From: an uncultured Flavobacteriaceae bacterium
Lineage (GTDB): Bacteria > Bacteroidota > Bacteroidia > Flavobacteriales > Flavobacteriaceae
DNA length: 47,220 bases
Direction: 5' to 3'
Assembly: GCA_905479625.1 (NCBI GenBank)
Contig: CAJQNF010000115.1
Location: 1-47,220, forward strand
Under the pieces are notes generated by a model. That model ran no database searches and was not told the DNA's origin. It saw only the letters and a list, made by a program, of their open reading frames with translations. Of this stretch, positions 25,961 to 33,862 are shown in pieces (the first letter of the stretch is position 1; each line of letters begins with the position of its first letter). The position numbers and the translations under genes are program-made.

Positions 25961-27493
25961 ATGAGCAATAACAAAAAAGTAAAATCGGCCCTTATTTCTG
26001 TCTTTCACAAAGATGGATTAGGACCTATCGTAAAAAAACTAAATGCCTTAGGTGTAACCATTTTTTCAACAGGTGGAACAGAAAAATTCATCAGTGATCT
26101 AGGTATTGATGTGGTTCCTGTTGAGGAGCTTACCAGTTACCCTTCGATCCTTGGAGGCAGGGTAAAAACTTTACATCCAAAAGTCTTTGGAGGGATCCTT
26201 GGCAGAAGAGATAATGAAAGTGATCTTTCACAGTTGGAAGCATATAAAATCCCTGAAATAGATGTTGTAATCGTAGATCTTTATCCTTTTGAAAACACCG
26301 TGGCAAGCGGCGCATCTGAACAGGATATTATTGAGAAAATAGATATTGGCGGCATTTCACTTATTAGAGCTGCAGCAAAGAATTTTAAAGATGTGATTTG
26401 CGTTTCCAGCATGAAACAATACGATGAATTTCTGAACATACTTTCAAAAGAAGATGGTCATATCAGTTTGGAAGATCGCAAAAATTTCGCCGCTAAAGCA
26501 TTTGGAGTTTCAAGCCATTATGATACTGCCATTTTTAAATATTTGAATCAGGAAGCCGGTGACATTGAATTTAGAGAAAGCTTTGACCAGGTAAGTGCCT
26601 TGCGATATGGGGAAAACCCTCATCAAAAAGGATACTTTTTTGGGAACCTCGAAGCGCTGTTTGACAAATTACACGGGAAGGAGTTATCCTACAATAACCT
26701 GTTGGATGTAGATGCAGCTGTGAACCTCATGAACGAATTCAAAGGAGAAGCGCCTACTTTTGCCATTTTAAAACACAATAATGCCTGTGGATTTGCTCAA
26801 AGAACTTCCATAGAAGAGGCTTATAAAGACGCCTTGGCTGGCGATCCGATTTCTGCCTTTGGCGGTATTTTAATTGCCAATACAACCATAAATTCAGCTA
26901 CGGCTGAAGAAATTCATAAATTGTTTTGTGAAGTTGTCATCGCCCCGGCCTATGACGCAGATGCGCTTGAAATTTTAAAGGGCAAGAAAAACAGGATCAT
27001 TTTAATTCAAAAAGATATTGAATTACCAAACTTAACTTATAGAACAGCATTGAACGGTGTATTGTCTCAGGAAAAAGATAATAAAACAGATCAGTTATCA
27101 GGTCTAAACAACGTGACTGTAGCTAAGCCTTCTGAAAATGAGATGAGTGACCTGATTTTTGCTTCAAAAATTTGTAAACACACCAAATCTAATACCATAG
27201 TTCTGGTAAAAAATAAGCAGCTTTTCGCAAGTGGTACGGGACAGACCTCTAGGGTGGATGCATTGAATCAAGCCATCGTTAAAGCAAATCACTTTGAGTT
27301 TGACCTGAAAGGATCGGTTATGGCAAGTGATGCGTTTTTCCCATTTCCGGATTGCGTCGAGATTGCAGACCAAGCAGGCATAACTGCAGTTATTCAACCT
27401 GGAGGCTCTATAAAAGACCAGTTATCAGTTGATTACTGTAATGATCATCAAATGTCAATGGTCACTACGGGAACCAGACATTTTAAACATTAG
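25961..27493 (+). CDS. purH: Bifunctional AICAR transformylase / IMP cyclohydrolase
   Basis: A 510-residue cytoplasmic enzyme for the last two steps of IMP synthesis. The N-terminal cyclohydrolase (MGS-like fold, about 1-195) has KSALISVFHKDGLGPIV, FSTGGTEKFI and GGRVKTLHPKVFGGIL. The C-terminal transformylase has RYGENPHQKG and the catalytic Lys-His pair in AILKHNNACGFA, with SDAFFPFPDCVE and IQPGGSIKD near the end. I start at ATG 25961 (MSNNKKVKSALISV), which agrees with the family and with the promoter; the frame is open to 25922 without support. It has its own promoter and no partner gene. A 13-bp RNA hairpin follows it in the gap before mreB. Confidence 0.97.
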   Translation: MSNNKKVKSALISVFHKDGLGPIVKKLNALGVTIFSTGGTEKFISDLGIDVVPVEELTSYPSILGGRVKTLHPKVFGGILGRRDNESDLSQLEAYKIPEIDVVIVDLYPFENTVASGASEQDIIEKIDIGGISLIRAAAKNFKDVICVSSMKQYDEFLNILSKEDGHISLEDRKNFAAKAFGVSSHYDTAIFKYLNQEAGDIEFRESFDQVSALRYGENPHQKGYFFGNLEALFDKLHGKELSYNNLLDVDAAVNLMNEFKGEAPTFAILKHNNACGFAQRTSIEEAYKDALAGDPISAFGGILIANTTINSATAEEIHKLFCEVVIAPAYDADALEILKGKKNRIILIQKDIELPNLTYRTALNGVLSQEKDNKTDQLSGLNNVTVAKPSENEMSDLIFASKICKHTKSNTIVLVKNKQLFASGTGQTSRVDALNQAIVKANHFEFDLKGSVMASDAFFPFPDCVEIADQAGITAVIQPGGSIKDQLSVDYCNDHQMSMVTTGTRHFKH

Positions 27494-27562
27494 GCATTTC
27501 AGTTGATTGTCATTTTTTTCAAAAAATACCCTTATTTTTTGATTCCAATCTACTAAATTCAT

Positions 27563-27594
27563 TGGTTTAAAATAGTTTACACTATTTTAGGCCA
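27563..27594 (+). other. Hairpin in the purH-mreB gap
   Basis: The inverted repeat TAAAATAG (27568-27575) with CTATTTTA (27582-27589), six-base loop, extends as RNA by two G-U and three Watson-Crick pairs to a 13-bp stem (27563-27594). No T tract follows on the plus strand, so it may be a weak terminator for purH, an mRNA 3' end or an operator upstream of mreB. Confidence 0.4.
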
Positions 27595-27621
27595 TTGGCT
27601 TTAAGAATTGGGTAAATTTAT

Positions 27622-27629
27622 TACATTTG
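27622..27629 (+). promoter_or_regulatory. Putative -7 element of the mreBCD operon
   Basis: TACATTTG matches TAnnTTTG exactly. The expected -33 position (about 27600-27602) reads TTT, not TTG, so the -33 box is weak. Transcription would start near 27635, about 35 bases before mreB. Confidence 0.45.
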
Positions 27630-27669
27630 TGACATACACAGTACAAACAAGTTAACACGAGATCATTTT

Positions 27670-28698
27670 ATGGGGTTTTTTGACTTTATGACCGAAGATA
27701 TTGTAATCGATTTAGGGACTGCAAACACTTTAATCATTCACAAAGGAAAAGTTGTAGTAGATAGTCCTACAATTGTTGCAATGGACAGAACTACTAACAA
27801 GATCATTGCTATTGGCAAAAGGGCCAACCTGATGCAAGGAAAAACCCACGAAAATATTAAAACCATCCGACCTTTAAAAGATGGTGTTATTGCTGATTTT
27901 GAAGCTTCAGAAGCAATGATCAGAGAGTTCATCAAAAATATTCCTACCATTAAAAAACGCTTTTTCAGACCTTCACTTAGAATGGTTATTTGTATTCCTT
28001 CTGGCATTACGGAGGTTGAGAAGAGGGCGGTAAGAGATTCTGCTGAACAAATGAATGCTAAAGACATCTACCTCATCTATGAACCAATGGCTGCTGCTAT
28101 TGGTATTGGTATTGACATCATGATGCCTAAGGGCAACATGATCATTGATATAGGAGGTGGAACTACAGAAATTGCGGTGATTGCACTTAGTGGTATCGTT
28201 TGTGATAAGTCTGTAAAAGTTGCCGGTGATGTTTTTACCAGTGATATTGCGATGTACTTAAGAACACAACATAACTTATACATCGGAGAGTCAACTGCAG
28301 AAAAAATAAAGATACAAATTGGTGCTGCTACGGAAGAATTGGATACGCCTCCTGATGATATTTCTATTCAAGGACGTGATCTGCTCAGCGGAAAACCAAA
28401 ACAAATTGAACTCTCCTATCGTGAGATCGCCAAAGCTTTGGAAAAGTCAATTCTTCGTATCGAAGATGCTGTCATGGAAACGCTTTCACAAACTCCCCCG
28501 GAACTTGCGGCGGATATATATAACACAGGTATTTATCTGGCAGGAGGTGGCTCAATGCTAAGAGGATTGGACAAAAGATTATCACGTAAAACAGATTTAC
28601 CCGTTTATGTGGCAGAAGATCCTTTAAGAGCAGTAGTAAGAGGAACCGGTATTGCTTTAAAGGATATTGAGAAATACAAAAGTGTTTTAATGAAATAG
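27670..28698 (+). CDS. mreB: Rod shape-determining actin MreB
   Basis: A 342-residue bacterial actin that guides lateral wall synthesis on the inner face of the cytoplasmic membrane. The ATPase motifs can be read: phosphate 1 DLGTANTLIIHKGK near residue 14, the connect region YEPMAAAIGIGIDI near 138, phosphate 2 DIGGGTTEIAVIALSG near 159, and the adenosine motif YLAGGGSMLRGLDKRL near 290. Length is normal. It heads a tight operon with mreC (17-base gap), mreD, mrdA and rodA, all on the same strand, so the elongasome shape machinery is made together. Confidence 0.98.
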   Translation: MGFFDFMTEDIVIDLGTANTLIIHKGKVVVDSPTIVAMDRTTNKIIAIGKRANLMQGKTHENIKTIRPLKDGVIADFEASEAMIREFIKNIPTIKKRFFRPSLRMVICIPSGITEVEKRAVRDSAEQMNAKDIYLIYEPMAAAIGIGIDIMMPKGNMIIDIGGGTTEIAVIALSGIVCDKSVKVAGDVFTSDIAMYLRTQHNLYIGESTAEKIKIQIGAATEELDTPPDDISIQGRDLLSGKPKQIELSYREIAKALEKSILRIEDAVMETLSQTPPELAADIYNTGIYLAGGGSMLRGLDKRLSRKTDLPVYVAEDPLRAVVRGTGIALKDIEKYKSVLMK

Positions 28699-28715
28699 AA
28701 GCCCGATAAAATATT

Positions 28716-29546
28716 ATGCAACAAATTGTTTCATTCCTTGACAAGAATAAATTATTTATCCTGTTTTTGTTGCTTGAAGTGCTTGCCGTCATCTTTACAA
28801 TCCAAAGTCATTCATTTCATAAAAGTAAGTTCGTCAATTCGGCCAATTTCTTGTCGGGAGGTGTTTACAACAAGATCAATAATTTTAAAGAAATCTTACT
28901 TCTCAAAAAGGAAAACGAGCGTCTTAACGACGAAAATGTTTATCTCAAAAATCTTCTGAACCTTGAAGACAAAGAGATCATTCAGCAGGATCTTACAGTC
29001 ATAGACACCTTAAAATACAACCAAAAATACATTTATACCGGTGCCAAGGTGATCAATAATAATTACAGGAAGAACAATAATTATCTGACCATCAATAAAG
29101 GATCCAATCAGGGCTTAGGATCAGATCTTGGAGTGGTTAACAGTAAAGGAATTGTCGGGATTACCAAAAGTGTTTCAGGAAATTACACCACCGTGCTTTC
29201 TATCCTCAATGTGAACTCAAGAATCAATGCCAAACTGCTAACAAGCGACCATTATGGCAGTTTAAGCTGGGACAATAATGACTATAATACTGTTCAACTA
29301 CTCGATCTCCCCATACAAGCAGACATTTATAGGGGTGATACTGTGGTTACAGGAGGGAAATCAACCATATTCCCGGAAGGAATTCCAATTGGGACCATTA
29401 AAGATTTTAAAACATTCAATAATAATTACGAATATATCAATATATTACTGTTCAATGACATGAGTTCTTTAGGCCAAATTCAGGTGATCAAGAACTTTGA
29501 TAAAATAGAAATCCAGACGCTGGAAGAAAAATCGACAAATGAATAG
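28716..29546 (+). CDS. mreC: Rod shape-determining protein MreC
   Basis: A 276-residue bitopic protein that links MreB to the wall enzymes in the periplasm. One N-terminal membrane helix (LFILFLLLEVLAVIFTI, near residues 14-30) is followed by a coiled coil (about 60-95, with LLLKKENERLNDENVYLK) and the double beta-barrel MreC domain: VINNNYRKNNNYLTINKGSN, GVVNSKGIVGI and VTGGKSTIFPEGIPIGTI are typical. The length is normal. It starts at ATG 28716, 17 bases after mreB, and overlaps mreD by 8 bases. Sequence identity is expected to be low in this family, but motifs and the operon leave little doubt. Confidence 0.95.
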   Translation: MQQIVSFLDKNKLFILFLLLEVLAVIFTIQSHSFHKSKFVNSANFLSGGVYNKINNFKEILLLKKENERLNDENVYLKNLLNLEDKEIIQQDLTVIDTLKYNQKYIYTGAKVINNNYRKNNNYLTINKGSNQGLGSDLGVVNSKGIVGITKSVSGNYTTVLSILNVNSRINAKLLTSDHYGSLSWDNNDYNTVQLLDLPIQADIYRGDTVVTGGKSTIFPEGIPIGTIKDFKTFNNNYEYINILLFNDMSSLGQIQVIKNFDKIEIQTLEEKSTNE

Positions 29547-30045
29547 GGAGAATATAAATAGTGCCTTACTTTTCATAGGACTGATATTACTGCAGATCAT
29601 CGTGCTGAATAATATCAATTTCCTAGGCTATATCAATCCGTATTTTTATATATTTTTCATTTTTCTTTACCCGATCAGAAAAGATGACGCTTCGGTTTTG
29701 ATATTGAGTTTTTTCCTGGGATTATGCATAGATATTTTTTCAGATTCCGGTGGAATTAATGCGGCAGCAAGCTTGTTTATTGCATTTATCAGAATTCCAA
29801 TTTTACAAAGCGTTATTGGCAAAAGAGAAATTGACTACGGAACTACCACGATTTTCAAGCTTCCTTTTCCAAAAATGTTTCTATATGTTGTGATCTTAAC
29901 CTTCCTGCACCATTTTATTGTTTTTGGTATGGAGTATTTTAAATGGAGTAAATTTGGAATCATTTTACTCAATACTGTTTTAACCAGTATTTTTACGATA
30001 ATTTTGACGACGATAAGTTTAACTTTTGTAATGAATAAAAGATAA
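29539..30045 (+). CDS. mreD: Rod shape-determining protein MreD
   Basis: A 168-residue inner-membrane protein with about five hydrophobic helices, beginning NSALLFIGLILLQIIVLNN and ending TIILTTISLTFVMNK. The region YIFFIFLYPIRKDDASVLIL, then LGLCIDIFSDSGGINAAASL, has the Asp and Gly residues usual for MreD. It is thin in conserved motifs, and the call rests largely on its topology and place between mreC and mrdA, overlapping the former by 8 bases and starting 3 bases before the next gene. It probably forms part of the MreBCD complex. Confidence 0.9.
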   Translation: MNRENINSALLFIGLILLQIIVLNNINFLGYINPYFYIFFIFLYPIRKDDASVLILSFFLGLCIDIFSDSGGINAAASLFIAFIRIPILQSVIGKREIDYGTTTIFKLPFPKMFLYVVILTFLHHFIVFGMEYFKWSKFGIILLNTVLTSIFTIILTTISLTFVMNKR

Positions 30046-30048
30046 AAG

Positions 30049-31929
30049 ATGCCAAGAAAGTCATTATTGTATTTTTTGATTTTGTCGGTTGGAGCGATAT
30101 TTATTGGCAGGTTATTTTTTTTACAGGTTGTCGATTCCAAATACCGTCAAAACCCATTGAACAACTCTGCGGTTACCATTAAATATGCCTACCCGGACAG
30201 AGGATTTATTTATGATCGTAATAACAAATTACTCGTTGCGAATCAGAGTTCTTATGACATCATGATCATCCCAAAAGATGTAGAACCTCTCGATACATTG
30301 GAGTTTTGTGAATTACTTAGAATCACTAAAGAAGACTTTTTAAAAAAATACTATAAAACGAAAAATTATTCCCCGCGTATTCCTTCCATTTTTGTAGGAC
30401 AACTTTCAAAAGAAGATTATGCATTTTTACAGGAGAAAATGTATAAGTACAAGGGATTTTATATTCAAAAGAGATTCCTGAGGCAATACCCTGAGAATAC
30501 CAGTGCGAATGTTTTGGGTTATATCAGTGAAGTGAATGAAACGCTCTTAAAAAGAAATTCTTATTATCAACTGGGAGAACTTATAGGCTACCAAGGTGTT
30601 GAAAAGCAGTATGAAGAGGTGCTTCGAGGTCAAAAAGGCGTAAAATTTATCCAAAAAAACCGTTTTAATAAAGAAATTGGGGCCTATAAAGAAGGTATTT
30701 ATGATACACTTCCTATTCCAGGTAAAGACATCACCCTTACTCTTGATATGGAGCTTCAGATGTATGCTGAAAAACTCATGACCAACAAAAGAGGAGGCAT
30801 CGTAGCGATTGAACCTTCTACAGGAGAAATTCTGTCATTAGTTTCTATGCCAAGTTATGATCCTAAAATGCTGGTGGGACGAAAAAGATCTAAAAATTCT
30901 GTGTTGCTTTTTAATGATAGCGTTAAAAAACCAATGCTTGACAGAGGCCTGCAAGCTCAGTATCCTCCTGGATCGCCTTTTAAGATCATCAATGCTCTCG
31001 TAGCATTACAAGAAGATGTGATTACCCCAACCACGGCTTTTAGCTGTTACCATGGATATAAATACGGACGTGGTGGGTTTATGAAATGTCATTGTGGTAT
31101 AGTTGGTACGCCCATAAGTATGAATACAGGTATTTATCGCTCTTGTAATGCCTATTTTTCTAATGTCTACAGACGCACAATTGAAAAATATGATGACCCG
31201 GTTACAGGAATGGATAAATGGAGTAATCATGTAAAAAGTTTTGGATTGGGAAATTATCTGGGATATGATATGCCAGCGGGTCAAAAAGGATTGATTCCTG
31301 ATTCTAAATTATATAATCGTTATTACCCCAATCACAAATGGAAGGCCATAACGACTATTTCAAACGCTATAGGACAGGGGGAGGTTTTGACCACTCCAAT
31401 ACAACTGGCAAACATGACGGCCGCTATTGCAAATAGAGGATATTTCTTAACGCCTCATATTCTTAAAAAAGTAGGAGACAGTGTAAATCAAGATGAAAAA
31501 TATACCACCAGGAGGTATACGACCATAGAACCACGACATTTTGAGCCTGTTATCGAAGGTATGCTCAATGTTTTTGAAATTGGAACCGCCAGAGGATCCA
31601 AGATCAGTGATATTGAGATTTGCGGTAAAACCGGGACTGCTGAAAATTTTAAGCGAATCAATGGAGAAAGAATTCAATTTACAGATCATTCCATTTTTAT
31701 CGCCTTTGCTCCAAAAGACAACCCAAAAATCGCCATCGCTGTATTTGTTGAAAACGGCTACTGGGGATCAAGATGGGCAGCTCCAATTGCAAGCCTCATG
31801 ATTGAAAAATATATCAAAGGCGACATATCAAGGGACTGGATTGAAAAAAGAATGCTGGAAGGCAGCCTTGAAGAGGAGTACAATAAACAACTTGAAATAG
31901 AGAACTACGTTGCGCAAAAGGAAGAGTAA
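30049..31929 (+). CDS. mrdA: Penicillin-binding protein 2
   Basis: A 626-residue class B transpeptidase that cross-links peptidoglycan during elongation. One N-terminal membrane helix (about 6-25), then a pedestal with PDRGFIYDRNNKLLV near residue 49, then the transpeptidase domain. Active-site motifs are Ser309-x-x-Lys312 (PPGSPFK, where PGSTFK is more common), Ser365-x-Asn367 (RSCNAYF) and Lys527-Thr-Gly-Thr530 (CGKTGTAEN). A Cys/His cluster, Cys332, His335, Cys347, His348 and Cys349, lies between the first two motifs and may form a metal site. It starts at ATG 30049, and its stop is 20 bases inside rodA, so synthase and glycosyltransferase are coupled. Confidence 0.97.
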   Translation: MPRKSLLYFLILSVGAIFIGRLFFLQVVDSKYRQNPLNNSAVTIKYAYPDRGFIYDRNNKLLVANQSSYDIMIIPKDVEPLDTLEFCELLRITKEDFLKKYYKTKNYSPRIPSIFVGQLSKEDYAFLQEKMYKYKGFYIQKRFLRQYPENTSANVLGYISEVNETLLKRNSYYQLGELIGYQGVEKQYEEVLRGQKGVKFIQKNRFNKEIGAYKEGIYDTLPIPGKDITLTLDMELQMYAEKLMTNKRGGIVAIEPSTGEILSLVSMPSYDPKMLVGRKRSKNSVLLFNDSVKKPMLDRGLQAQYPPGSPFKIINALVALQEDVITPTTAFSCYHGYKYGRGGFMKCHCGIVGTPISMNTGIYRSCNAYFSNVYRRTIEKYDDPVTGMDKWSNHVKSFGLGNYLGYDMPAGQKGLIPDSKLYNRYYPNHKWKAITTISNAIGQGEVLTTPIQLANMTAAIANRGYFLTPHILKKVGDSVNQDEKYTTRRYTTIEPRHFEPVIEGMLNVFEIGTARGSKISDIEICGKTGTAENFKRINGERIQFTDHSIFIAFAPKDNPKIAIAVFVENGYWGSRWAAPIASLMIEKYIKGDISRDWIEKRMLEGSLEEEYNKQLEIENYVAQKEE

Positions 31930-33187
31930 TATTTTTAAAGGGGTAGATTGGATCTTGATCCTGATGTACCTGCTATTCGTTTTTATGGGATGGCTCAGCA
32001 TTTATGCTGCAACTTATTCTGAAACTGAGTTTGAAGTATTTGACCTAACCACCAAATACGGAAAACAAATGATCTGGATCCTGCTCAGCTTTGTCATTAT
32101 TATTTTTATTCTGGCTATAGATAAAAAATTCTATGAACAGTTTTCGGGTATTTTTTACTTGGCCTCTATACTTTCTCTGGTGGGGCTATTTATATTTGGT
32201 AATAACATCAATGGAGCCACCTCATGGTATACATTCGGCTCTTTAGGCATACAACCTTCAGAATTCTCAAAAGCCGCGACAGCCCTTGCTGTTGCGAATT
32301 ATTTAAATGAACGAAATCAGGATCTTAAAAAATTACCAAATCAACTTAAGGCTTTTGGAATTATTTTTCTTCCAGCCCTGCTGATCACCTTGCAGCCTGA
32401 CCCCGGCTCTGCCTTGGTATATGGCTCGTTAATTCTGGTTTTATACCGGTTCGGATTACCTCTTTATTATTTGGTTATTGGCTTTCTGGCCCTTTTATTA
32501 TTTGTGATCACGCTGTCTTTTGGATTCCTGAATACCTTGATCATCTCCTCGGTCCTCATATCGGGACTTCTTGGATACCTGATGTATAAAAATAAAAAAT
32601 ACCTGAGGCATAACTGGATTCGATTTGCCGTCACTTACCTTGTTACCGGTTTTTTCATTTTAAGCGTTGACTATGTGTTTAATAATGTTTTTGAGCAAAG
32701 GCATCGTGATCGTTTTAATATTCTTTTAGGAAAGGATGTAGATGATCAAGGCATTGGGTATAATACAGCCCAATCTGTGGTCACCATCGGCTCAGGTGGA
32801 GTCAGTGGGAAGGGATTTCTGCAAGGAGACCGTACACAAGGAGATTTTGTCCCTGAGCAACAGACTGATTATATTTTTAGCACGGTAGGTGAAGAATGGG
32901 GCTTCTTAGGTAGTAGTTTTGTGATTATATTATTTGTTGTCTTTTTAATAAGATTACTGTTTATTGCTGACAGGCAAAAATCCATTTTCAGTAAAGTTTT
33001 CTCCTATGCTACTGTGGCTATTTTCTTTTTTCATTTTACCATTAATATAGGAATGGTTATTGGCTTGCTTCCTACTGTTGGTATACCCCTACCCTTTTTT
33101 AGTTACGGAGGTTCCTCCTTATGGGGCTTCACTGTACTTTTATTTATTCTGATTAGATTAGACGCAGACAGGGTCTATGAGTGGTAG
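31910..33187 (+). CDS. rodA: Rod shape-determining SEDS glycosyltransferase RodA
   Basis: A 425-residue polytopic membrane protein of the SEDS family that polymerises lipid II glycan chains with PBP2. About ten hydrophobic helices are visible. The family signature PTVGIPLPFFSYGGSSLWG lies near residue 390, and the periplasmic loop VSGKGFLQGDRTQGDFVPEQ, including DFVPEQQTDYIFS, is typical. The start is TTG 31910 (MRKRKSNIFKGVDWI), overlapping mrdA by 20 bases. No ATG occurs before the first helix, and TTG starts are used elsewhere here. It is the last gene of the operon; no strong hairpin terminator is seen, only an 8-bp repeat tract right after the stop. Confidence 0.97.
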   Translation: MRKRKSNIFKGVDWILILMYLLFVFMGWLSIYAATYSETEFEVFDLTTKYGKQMIWILLSFVIIIFILAIDKKFYEQFSGIFYLASILSLVGLFIFGNNINGATSWYTFGSLGIQPSEFSKAATALAVANYLNERNQDLKKLPNQLKAFGIIFLPALLITLQPDPGSALVYGSLILVLYRFGLPLYYLVIGFLALLLFVITLSFGFLNTLIISSVLISGLLGYLMYKNKKYLRHNWIRFAVTYLVTGFFILSVDYVFNNVFEQRHRDRFNILLGKDVDDQGIGYNTAQSVVTIGSGGVSGKGFLQGDRTQGDFVPEQQTDYIFSTVGEEWGFLGSSFVIILFVVFLIRLLFIADRQKSIFSKVFSYATVAIFFFHFTINIGMVIGLLPTVGIPLPFFSYGGSSLWGFTVLLFILIRLDADRVYEW

Positions 33188-33235
33188 TGATACAATGATA
33201 CAATGATGTAATGATGTAATGATGTAATGATGTAA
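33188..33235. repeat. 8-bp tandem repeat after rodA
   Basis: Six direct copies of an 8-base unit start on the base after the rodA stop: two of TGATACAA, then four of TGATGTAA. The unit count could change by slippage. It does not lie inside a gene or a promoter, so phase variation of translation is unlikely. Confidence 0.85.
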
Positions 33236-33363
33236 TGAAAGTATGACTTATTCCAATTATGACAAAATCATCTTTATGAAATACGTCGGTTGCTCTTCTA
33301 TTAAGAGATAATTCAAGCTCCTTTCTTTTTAATCAATTGCATTAACCCAGGAAAATCTTGAGC

Positions 33364-33391
33364 AAAAAAAAAGCAACCCCTTAGGATTGCT
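33364..33391 (-). terminator. Terminator of rpsT
   Basis: On the minus strand AGCAATCC pairs with GGGTTGCT (one mismatch) around a four-base loop, followed by a T run (the A run at 33364-33371 on plus). It lies 25 bases downstream of the rpsT stop. Confidence 0.85.
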
Positions 33392-33415
33392 CTATGTTTT
33401 CAAGTGCGTACTTAA

Positions 33416-33667
33416 TTATAAAGCAGCTACGTGTAAAGTCAATTTTGATTTGATATTAGCCGCTTTGTTTTTGTGAATAATATTGTTTTTAGCTAATTTA
33501 TCAACCATCGAGCAAACATTTGACAGTAAGGCCTCAGCATCTTTTTTCTTCTCAGCAGAACGCAAATTTTTAATTGCATTACGCGTAGTTTTATGTTGGT
33601 GCTTGTTTCTTAAATGTTTCGACTCATTACTTCTAATTCTCTTCAATGCCGATTTATGATTTGCCAT
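33416..33667 (-). CDS. rpsT: 30S ribosomal protein S20
   Basis: An 83-residue basic three-helix protein that binds 16S rRNA. The family start MANHKSALKRIRSNESKHLR and the central KTTRNAIKNLRSAE are clear, as is the C-terminal helix HKNKAANIKSKLTLHVAAL. It starts at ATG 33667. A tRNA-Glu gene lies 35 bases upstream on the same strand with a good promoter, and no second promoter is evident between them, so the two are probably co-transcribed and processed. Confidence 0.97.
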   Translation of the reverse strand: MANHKSALKRIRSNESKHLRNKHQHKTTRNAIKNLRSAEKKKDAEALLSNVCSMVDKLAKNNIIHKNKAANIKSKLTLHVAAL

Positions 33668-33702
33668 ACTTTTATTATTAAATTGTTATTAAAACAAATT
33701 CG

Positions 33703-33774
33703 TAGCCCGTAGGGGAATCGAACCCCTCTTACCAGGATGAAAACCTGGCGTCCTAGCCGATAGACGAACGGGCC
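33703..33774 (-). tRNA. tRNA-Glu (anticodon TTC)
   Basis: The minus strand begins GGCCCGTTCGTCTATCGGC and closes with ACGGGCT and discriminator A. The acceptor stem pairs at seven positions (the last as G-U). The anticodon arm is CCAGG, loop TTTTCAT, CCTGG, so the anticodon is TTC, read as Glu. The T arm GAGGGGTTCGATTCCCCT has the usual TTCGA loop. CCA is not encoded. Confidence 0.97.
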
Positions 33775-33805
33775 AAGATTGTGCTTTTATTTATCAAAGC
33801 GAGTG

Positions 33806-33835
33806 CAAAATTAATACAAATTTTAAACTCTGCAA
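33806..33835 (-). promoter_or_regulatory. Promoter of the tRNA-Glu / rpsT unit
   Basis: On the minus strand TTG (33835-33833), exactly 19 bases, then TAATTTTG (33813-33806): a full match. Transcription starts near 33801, some 27 bases before the tRNA. Confidence 0.7.
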
Positions 33836-33862
33836 GTACTTTTTAATTTTTTTTTAATTTTT

